A DNA stretch of 64,000 bases, from contig NC_088929.1 of the NCBI RefSeq assembly GCF_038396675.1, positions 36,440,001 through 36,504,000 on the forward strand, in the 5' to 3' direction. Below the pieces are notes generated by a model, which searched no databases, had not been told where the DNA came from, and saw only the letters and a program-made list of their open reading frames with translations. The DNA is from Hydra vulgaris. Its lineage: Eukaryota > Cnidaria > Hydrozoa > Anthoathecata > Hydridae. Shown piece after piece: positions 56,610 to 64,000 of the stretch (its first letter is position 1; every line of letters starts with the position of its first letter). A program made the position numbers and the translations under genes.

Positions 56610-58683
56610 GACGTTTTTATTCTAAAATGTGTGTTATTTATTTTTAAATAAAATAAAAAATTTTTATATATGTTACGAAGTCGAAATGAATTTTTTTTAT
56701 AGAACTTAATTCTCATAGGAATTAAAAAGAAAAATATTTCAATGCAATTTCACAATATCAAATCAATTGGAACGAATGTATTAAGAAAAAATATTCTAAA
56801 AGTGTTGTAATGAGAGTAACTAAACTGATTTATGTAACATAACATTGATAATGTTTTTTAAATTAAGCCTTTTGTTCAGTTAAGTGTTATGTAATTTGAA
56901 CATTAACTACATTTAAATTGGAGCCATTGCAATCAGTCTTCCACACACAAAAAAATGGAAATTAAGAAATTTCCATTTAACTCAACTAAATTTCAATTTC
57001 ATTTCATGTTATAAATTTCTAAAAAATCTTACAAAATATCTTCCAGAAAAAAAAATCTTCTATTTTGTCTTAAATTTTTTGCTTAAAATTATGCAAATAA
57101 TTTTCCTCTTGTTTTTATGCCGTTTGATAATTTGTCTCTTTAAATGTTTGCTGTTTGATAAATTTACAATACACACTACATATATAAAGTAAGAAAGAAG
57201 ACATGAACTTTCTTATCACAGAGCCCCATTTACATATTTTATGTGTTTATATGAAAGCAAATATATACATAATCCGTTTTAAATTAGATATAAATTTTGC
57301 AAAACGCTAAAAATGTCTTTAAAAGAACGTGAAACTATAATATATCTTTACTGATTTAAAATAAAAGTAGTATAAACATACATATATATATTAATGCATA
57401 CATATTTTCTATATTAATGTTTAATAAGATATATTCATTTAGTGATTGTAACAACGTTTGTTTTTTTTCTATTTTGAATTAAATTTAGAATAATGAAATT
57501 TGAAGTCTGTAATAATAAATTCTAATTGTAATAAAAGTCTCTTAGATTATGTTTTGAATCCAAGTTCACTACTCCAAGGAATAGCGCTCTCTATGATTAT
57601 TAAAAATCTTCATAAAATCTTTTATTGAGGGTCGTATGTACCCTTTTTGACCGTGTGCCAAAGTAAAATGTACCCGTTAAATGTACCGCTTTTTTTTTTT
57701 TTTTTAAATTTTAAACGCAGTTTAATGAATGAATTCGAAAGTTCAATTACAAAATTAATATGTAAAGAAAACATTAAATTATGTCTTTTAAAATATTTTA
57801 GATTTTCTTTAAAAAAATTAAATAATAATAACATATCAACGGGTTTTTTTTCTCTGAAGATCCGCTTGCGCTATATTGTACAAATGACTTTGCTATAAAA
57901 CATGATGAAGTTAATGAAGTGGTAAACATCAAAGTAATTTCGTAGTCGACAAAAAAACAAAAAGACTACTAAACAGTTTAAAATTCTTTTTTAATATAAC
58001 AAAAAATTAAAGTTTTATAAGTTGTTTTTTTTATGAAACTATTGCTTTGCTGTTGCTATATTTAATGACTAAAGTTAATCTAAATTAGGTTTAGATTAAT
58101 TTTAGTTTTAAACAATCTTTACGATAAGATCTCAACTGTAATTTAAAAGTTTAGGAATGTTTTCATTCGAAAGCTAAAGAGTATTTTCATCACAGAGCAG
58201 CCTTGCGTGCCGCTCTTCAACAATAACTTGCAAATTTTATTGATCGTGAATGAATTAAATTAATTTCTAACTATTTGTGTCAGCATATAAGTTGTCGCGA
58301 TAATTTATTTGCTGACGCTTGACGTCGACGTTATAAAGCTATATATATAGCTTTAATCATAGCTGTAAGAAATAGAGAATTCTATTCTAAGGCGCCAAAA
58401 AAATAGAAAATTCAAAAACAAAAAAAATTAAAAATAAATATAAATTAAAAATAAAATAGTTTTTAGATTAAGATTTTAATTTTATAAAAAAGTTTTTTAA
58501 AGAAAATTTACTATAATTGTGGGAGCTCTAAAAAACCAGTTTATAGAGTACTACTGATATAATCTACATTAAACAAGTTTTTGCTTATGAAGCTAACTCA
58601 ATTTAATGCATGTTACATTTTTTACTCTTTATAAATTTAAGTGAACAAAAAATGTTTCAAAAAAGGATATAAAAACAACCATC
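56610..58683. other. AT-rich interval between two divergent hAT genes, no gene recognised
   Basis: Contains a T-rich tract (57,691-57,706) and an AGCTATATATATAGCT palindrome (58,337-58,352). An isolated GGCGCC at 58,391 may relate to the GGCGCC in the right hAT end (about 60,994). No coding similarity. Confidence 0.4.
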
Positions 58684-60880
58684 ATGTTTGGAAAGAAAAA
58701 ATTATCAGGAGCTCAAAACCTAAAAAGAAAACAAGAAAAAGATGTCTCCCTGTCAAAGTATAAGGGAACTTTGGAGAAGTATTTAAAAACTTGCTCAGAA
58801 GTTGTGTCAGTACCATCTATTAATTCCAAAAGTATTCAAACCATTCAGGTAAGAAAATCAAACATTTAACAATTCATCATATATTACATTTGACTAGAAT
58901 ATCATTAAAAATTTGAGTAATATTTAAAAATTTGATTACAGGGTGATTACAAAAATTTAATTACTTGGATGTTGGAAGCTGACCTAAAAATACTGTGTCA
59001 TTGACAGATCTACTGGTCAAAATTGGTCCAACTCAAGTAATGGATTTTGACTTTCCTTTTGCTAGGCAAAAAGGAAGAAAATGAAGATTTAATATAAGTC
59101 ATTATTTTTGGAAGCTACCAAATGGGGGAAAGTATAAACGGAGTGGCTAGTTTATTCTAAAACAAAAGACGCTGCCTTTCAGCAGAGACAAATGGACGAA
59201 ACTACAAAACACTGGCGGCATGTCTTAGAGCAACTATTTTCCATTATAAAATTTCATGGGTCCCAAAATGTAGCTTTGCGAGGGACTTTAGATAAACTTT
59301 ATGATGACAATAATGGTTGCTTTTTGAAAATAGTGGAACTGCTTGCCAAATTTGATTCTGTGATGAAAGAGCATATCAGGAGAATAAAAAGCAAAGAAAT
59401 TTACAGTCATTACTTGGGTAAAAATATTCAAAATGAAATTATTCAAATTTTATCTAAAGTGGTAAAAGAAAAAATAGTAGTTGATTTGAAGGCATCCAAA
59501 TACTACTCAATTATTGTTGACTGTACTCCAGATATTTCCTATACTGAACAGATAACAATAATTCTACGTTTTGTGTCAATACTGCCCACTCCAGATGAAA
59601 AGGAAAGCTACGTTGATATAAGAGAGCATTTTTTAAGCTTTATTGACTAAAGGCGCTGAAATGACTGAAAAAATATTAGAAACTTTGGATTCTCATGGAA
59701 TTTCTATGCAAGATTTAAGATGAAAAACGGAGTTCAAGCCAAGATCCTTCATCTTAATTTACGAACCTTTTATGTTCCTTGCTCATCTCATTCACTGAAT
59801 TAAGTTGTCAATGATGCTGTTGGAAGCTGTTTAGACACAGTAACATTTTTTGACATTGTGTAACATTTGTTTGTATTTTTCTCATCTTCAACTCAGCGAT
59901 GGAACGTTTTACGTCAATTTGTGAAAGGTTTAACTTTGAAAGGACTTTGTAAAACCAGATGGGCAAGTAAAATTGATGCATTAAAACCATTAAGACATCA
60001 ACTGAGAGAGATAATATAAGCTTTAGAAAGCTTCTGGAATATCGAATTACCTGTATCTTCAGTAACAGCAACCTTGGTATGATGTGCTGAGTCAGATTGA
60101 TATAACAAGCAAATCTCTCCAAGAAGTCAATTTAAATATTCTCCAAGCTGTTTCATTAAATTCTAAACTTTGGAGTATGTTAAAGATTATAGAACTGATG
60201 AACAACTTCAAAAGATGTTAGAAACTGCAAGAAAATTGTCTGTTGAGCTAGATATTGAGCCCAAATTTGAAAAAAAGACGTGGTCGTACCAAAAAAAGAA
60301 TGTTTGCTTATGAAAGTCAAGAGGAAGCAATGACTAAAGATGACAATTTTAAGATTAACTTCTTCAACAGCATTTTAGATCACGCTATTGGATCTTTGCA
60401 AAATCGGTTTGAAATGCTTATGCAGCATAATAATCAGTTTAAATGCCAAGGACATTACTGAAGATGAATTATCAAAAAGATGCATGGATTTAGAAAAATT
60501 ATTTTCTTGCAATGAGTAGAAAGATGTTTCTGGAACTGAGTTGTTTTGAAGAGATGAAATATTTGCGAAATCATTATAAGGTAAACTACTCTCCAAGAAA
60601 TATTTTAGACTTTATTTGTTTAAACAATTTGAATGCAGCTTTGGGAAACTTATTTGTCTCTCTCAGAATACTTTTAACTCTACCTGTATCTGTTGCAACA
60701 GCAGAGAGAAACTTTTACAAGATGAAGTTAATCAAAACGTATATTCGCTCAACAATGACACAGGATAGAATGGATGGTCTGACAATGTTATCAATAGAAC
60801 AAGCAATTGCATAAGAATTGGACTTAGAAGATATGATTAAATCATTTGCTATTGTAAAAGCAAGAAAAAATGAATTGTAA
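58684..60880 (+). pseudogene. hAT transposase 2 (ZMYM1-like), two or more exons, lightly to moderately degraded
   Basis: Exon 1 is 58,684-58,848 (MFGKKKLSGAQNLKRKQEKD, ending CAG|GTAAG). Exon 2 starts at 58,942 after a TTACAG acceptor. The open part 59,192-59,650 has KHWRHVLEQLFSIIKFHGSQ, NGCFLKIVELLAKFDSVMKE, HIRRIKSKEI and ASKYYSIIVDCTPDISYTEQ (catalytic Asp). After a stop come GAEMTEKILETLDSHGISMQ, then a deletion of about a dozen residues that removes the CRGQGYDN motif. Next are NGVQAKIL and FYVPCSSHSLN, and then CKTRWASKIDALKPLRHQL (59,950-60,005). The dimerisation end reads LFVSLRILLTLPVSVATAER, NFYKMKLIKTYIRSTMTQD and GLTMLSIEQAIA (60,650-60,814). The loss of the central motif makes it inactive. 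Confidence 0.8.
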
Positions 60881-60935
60881 ATAAATATTAAAAGTTCACC
60901 ACGAATGTCCATAATACGATTTATTTTTTTTATAC

Positions 60936-60971
60936 GGGGAGGATGGAGGGGAGGGGGAAGTGGGGAGGGGC
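60936..60971 (+). other. G-rich tract near the hAT right end
   Basis: GGGGAGGATGGAGGGGAGGG continues with GGGGAAGTGGGGAGGGG-type runs, at least four G-runs of three or more within 36 bases. It is exceptional in this AT-rich window and could form a G-quadruplex. Confidence 0.7.
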
Positions 60972-61020
60972 GTCAATTGAAAAAAGGTCACAGGCGCCAT
61001 ATATCCTTGAGCCAGCCCTG

Positions 61021-61967
61021 GTTACAAGCTTAGTTTTGAAGCATGTAATCAAACTCCCGCGTTAATTCCCTCGTTGATTAAAACAACCAAATTTTACAAA
61101 AACTGTCCTATTTTGCCCCTGACCTTTTGCATTTGGTGTTTAATAATGCATTTTGACCATATTATGATTTATATAATTTTTATGATGTCTTACAACAATA
61201 TAGTACGAAAACTAGATTAAACAGGTTTGAGAAACATTATACAAACATTAGAAACATATACCTGTTATAAACAGGGGCGATTTTAAGAATAGAATAAGGG
61301 GGGATGAGCGGATTCTTAAAAAGTATTTTCCGAAAAAAATATAGTACGGAAACTTATTTTTTAATTTATTTGCATTTAAATTATTTGAAACTTATATTTT
61401 TTTAATAAAATTTTATACTTTGTTAAAAAATGTATTTTTTTTCAATAAAAACACGCTGCAGTGTACAAAGTTATAAATTTACATAACTGTTAAACATTTA
61501 AAATCAGTGTTATTCAATTAACATATTTGGAGTCGTAGAAGCATTTGATGTAAAACTTTGTCGTTTTGGAATAGATTTTAACCTGCCATTTTTGAAAAAT
61601 TTGGAATTGAAGCAAAAGTTTAATTCATAGAGACCCTAATTAAATATCAAATGTTTAGACGCTACTCGACTTCTCCCCACTCCCCTTTTTTTTATTTTTT
61701 TATATGATTGATTATGATAGATTATGTTATACTGATTCAGAATCATATAAAAACATAGGTCTTAAAACTTGAGGAAAGTACTCTAATGTGGTGATAAAGT
61801 ATAAAAAGTTACACTTAAAACGCTTATACTCTTAATCTTTTTCATACTCGGTAATGATTTCCTTTTTAAAGATAACTGGCCTGGTTTTTATCGACATCCA
61901 AAATGAAAAACTGTTTGAAAATGCATCAATTTCTAATTGATCTCTGACCTTAACCATGACCCGAACC
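61021..61967. other. No gene recognised
   Basis: AT-rich spacer. A short GGGGCGATTTTAAGAATAG near 61,275 faintly recalls the GGGGCG ends of foldback family F. Confidence 0.4.
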
Positions 61968-62073
61968 GTATACATTTAGTTGCGCCAGTCATATGTCTGT
62001 CGATGTATGTACATTTATTTGCGCCAGTACCTAATTGTCAGTCGATATATGTACATTTATTTGCGCCAGTACC
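61968..62073 (+). repeat. 39-42-bp tandem repeat
   Basis: TGCGCCAGT recurs at 61,981, 62,020 and 62,062. Each is preceded by TACATTTAKT and followed by a TGTC(T)/GTCAGTCGATRTATG segment. Two full units and parts of a third. Confidence 0.8.
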
Positions 62074-63118
62074 CAGAGGCAATTTTGCGAATAAAATGAG
62101 GGGTAAGGGGGAACACCCTTAAAAAGTACCCACTGTTTCTTTAAAAGAAAAAAAAAAATGTCTTAAAAACTAAAATTTACCCGACTTATTTGTGTCGAAT
62201 ACCCGACTAGCCAACTAAATTCGTAAAAAAACCGACTGTAACTTGAAAATCCCCGTCTTTGGGAGGAGGAGGGGGAACCCACACACACCCCTCCCCATCC
62301 GTAAAACCTCTGCTTGTTCCTATTCGTAATTCGACGTAAGTGCAAACGTGCATTAATTAAATTTTGATTTCGACGACAACAACAACCGGGTTGCGTAATT
62401 AAAATAAGTAGGGGGAGGTGGAGAAAGTCGAGTAGCGCCAAATATTTAATTGAAATTCAGTCGCTCATTCTTCCTAGAATTAATGCTTAAACTGTTTTTA
62501 TTAACCCATCTTTATAAATATGCATACGGCTTTGTGTTTAAAAGGAGACTTACGTTGTTTTGTGGAACATTAATTGTATCAAACACGCGCCTGTTGAACT
62601 TCCTATAAACTATATATTATATTTACGACCAAAACTGACATTGCTACGAATTTTGGAACTCATTGGATTAATTTAACTAAAATCTTTTTTGATTTTAGAT
62701 CATTCGGATTTTTTCAAAAAGTACAAATTATAATAACTTTTTTTATTGTTTGAAGTTCAAACAATAAAAAGTTATAATTTGTTCAAGATTATATATTTCG
62801 GTTCAAACCGAAAAAAGAAGACAAAATCTTTTACTGTCGGTAGTTGAGATTTCTCGTTAAACCGCAAAACCTGCCTTTGAAACATTGATATTTTTTGTTC
62901 GGCGCAAATCTTAATAACTTATTGATTGAAATCTAGATGTTTTATCAATATACTCATTGATTTCCACTTACTCACCAAGCATCTCTTACACATTTATATT
63001 CAAACAAAAAAAAAATTTTAATTAAAAGTTAATTTCTTTTATAAATCTGGTTAAAATGACTTTGTTAAATTCATTTTAATACTTATAAAGTATGTAAGCA
63101 TAAAAAAGTGAAATATAA
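62074..63118. other. No gene recognised, includes an imperfect palindrome
   Basis: A C/G-rich patch (62,230-62,305) with AACCCACACACACCCCTCCC lies here. An imperfect palindrome at 62,723-62,782 has ACAAATTATAA... arms of about 28-32 bp and a GAA/GTT centre. A small TTTCGGTTCAAACCGAAAA hairpin is at 62,807-62,825. No coding similarity was seen. Confidence 0.5.
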
Positions 63119-63478
63119 ATGAAAGAGAAGATAATTGCACTAATCTCTTGTGAAAATAATGAAAATCAAAGAAAGTTAATTTCAGAAGTTACAATTTTTG
63201 TGGATGTTCTTAAAGATGAAAAAAATATTGACGAAGATGATAATAGTTTATTAAAAAAACACACATGTAAATCATCTCTTAGTGATTTAATAGGTTTTGA
63301 TTCAATTCTAAATGAAAAGTTTTTTTCTTGGATGTTTTCTCGTCGATATGGGTGGGCAGAAAATTATGATACACTAGAAGATAAAAAATCACTTGAGCCG
63401 AGTAAAAGTACTTCCTACCAACAAGATCTAAACATTGAAATTGACAAGCTACTGGGTTGGTATGAATATGTTATGTAA
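63119..63478 (+). CDS. Hypothetical protein, 119 codons, unassigned
   Basis: An open frame from ATG at 63,119 to TAA at 63,478. Its composition (mixed charged and hydrophobic, [14 protein letters not shown], then [20 protein letters not shown], ending [14 protein letters not shown]) is more protein-like than neighbouring chance frames. I recognise no family. The acidic linker and the ExExxxxLxW ending faintly recall the segment just before the dimerisation domain of BED-type hAT transposases, but that is a weak guess. No promoter or splice signals are clear. It abuts a long AT microsatellite 40 bp downstream. Confidence 0.3.
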   Translation: MKEKIIALISCENNENQRKLISEVTIFVDVLKDEKNIDEDDNSLLKKHTCKSSLSDLIGFDSILNEKFFSWMFSRRYGWAENYDTLEDKKSLEPSKSTSYQQDLNIEIDKLLGWYEYVM

Positions 63479-63517
63479 ATGCATGCTAATACACAAATAC
63501 ACATAAAAATTTAAATA

Positions 63518-63748
<231 letters not shown>

Positions 63749-64000
63749 AGGTGATTTAAGGTGATTCAACTTTACATTGATGTATTTTATTTACAAAACT
63801 TTAGAATAAAAAATACTATAAAACCCTTGAACATGGATTTGTTAACTAATATAATCTTTTTTTAAATATATCAAAGCATTAGTTTTATATAATTGTATAT
63901 ATTGATTTCCAAAAACCGTTTGACTTATGTTTGTTATGTTTGCTTAGCATTTGTCTCCCACCTCAAAAACTATTAGTTAAACTTGCATCATATAATTTAA
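63749..64000. other. No gene recognised
   Basis: AT-rich window edge without visible features. Confidence 0.5.

Larger units (their letters stand above)
53270..61020. mobile_element. hAT region bounded by hAT-like ends, two divergent transposase genes
   Basis: The left end is CAGGCCTGCACAAAG (53,270 on). The right end, read inverted from 61,020, is CAGGGCTGGCTCAAGG. These agree at about 12 of 15 positions by eye. The outside flanks are GGTTACAC (left) and GTTACAAG (right). Inside are a minus-strand hAT gene (53,560-56,609) and a plus-strand hAT gene (58,684-60,880). It could be one composite insertion or two unrelated hAT elements each with one lost end. Confidence 0.5.

Overview
The window is AT-rich, animal-type DNA that is almost wholly transposable-element debris. 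The families I recognise (Helitrons with a metazoan Rep/helicase, hAT, TTAA-target elements, Tc1-like and CR1/L2-like elements, and several multi-exon transposase-like families I associate with cnidarians) plus very low GC point to a cnidarian, most likely Hydra. That identification is inference from memory of family flavour, not a database match. I find no convincing intact host gene, no rRNA, no functional tRNA and no CRISPR array. Nearly every coding stretch carries stops or frameshifts.

Layout. 0.86-5.35 kb: Helitron copy A (minus strand), containing tandemly duplicated exon-like units. 5.8-7.3 kb: a broken hAT transposase joined to a fragment of another family. 7.9-8.1 kb: a GC-rich 38-bp minisatellite. 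9.5-13.0 kb: two plus-strand transposase-like pseudogenes. 13.2 kb: an AT microsatellite. 14.5-16.9 kb: a TTAA-flanked element whose Mutator-like/Kolobok-type transposase has lost its catalytic centre. 18.5-21.65 kb: Helitron copy C (minus), Rep plus PIF1-type helicase. 21.65-25.2 kb: a split minus-strand gene fragment interrupted by a 3-kb element with about 1-kb inverted arms. 26.44-29.44 kb: Helitron copy B (plus), an inverted partner of copy A. 30-33 kb: short non-autonomous elements, a tRNA-derived SINE and an 18-base cloning-vector match. 34.055-39.453 kb: a TTAA-flanked element with roughly 650-bp terminal inverted repeats and one five-exon gene of about 1,070 codons. 39.8-45.4 kb: a minus-strand non-LTR reverse transcriptase gene split by a plus-strand CR1/L2-like retrotransposon. 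45.45-46.98 kb: a Tc1-like transposase (minus). 47.7-48.9 kb: another transposase-like pseudogene. 49.3-52.8 kb: microsatellites and foldback elements. 53.27-61.02 kb: two divergent hAT transposase genes. 61-64 kb: tandem repeats, an orphan 119-codon ORF and a long AT microsatellite.

How it fits together. The history is one of nesting and decay. The CR1-like insertion can be placed to the base (AGCC duplication), because the split host reading frame rejoins in frame. Three features stand out. First, the 34-39 kb TTAA element has its gene structure and termini still readable. Second, a 3-kb element carries a terminal coding exon inside its inverted arms. Third, almost spacer-free palindromes of about 14-36-bp arms recur in dead coding sequence, once exactly at a deletion breakpoint. 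An M13-reverse-primer sequence at 30,448 raises the possibility of an assembly artefact there.
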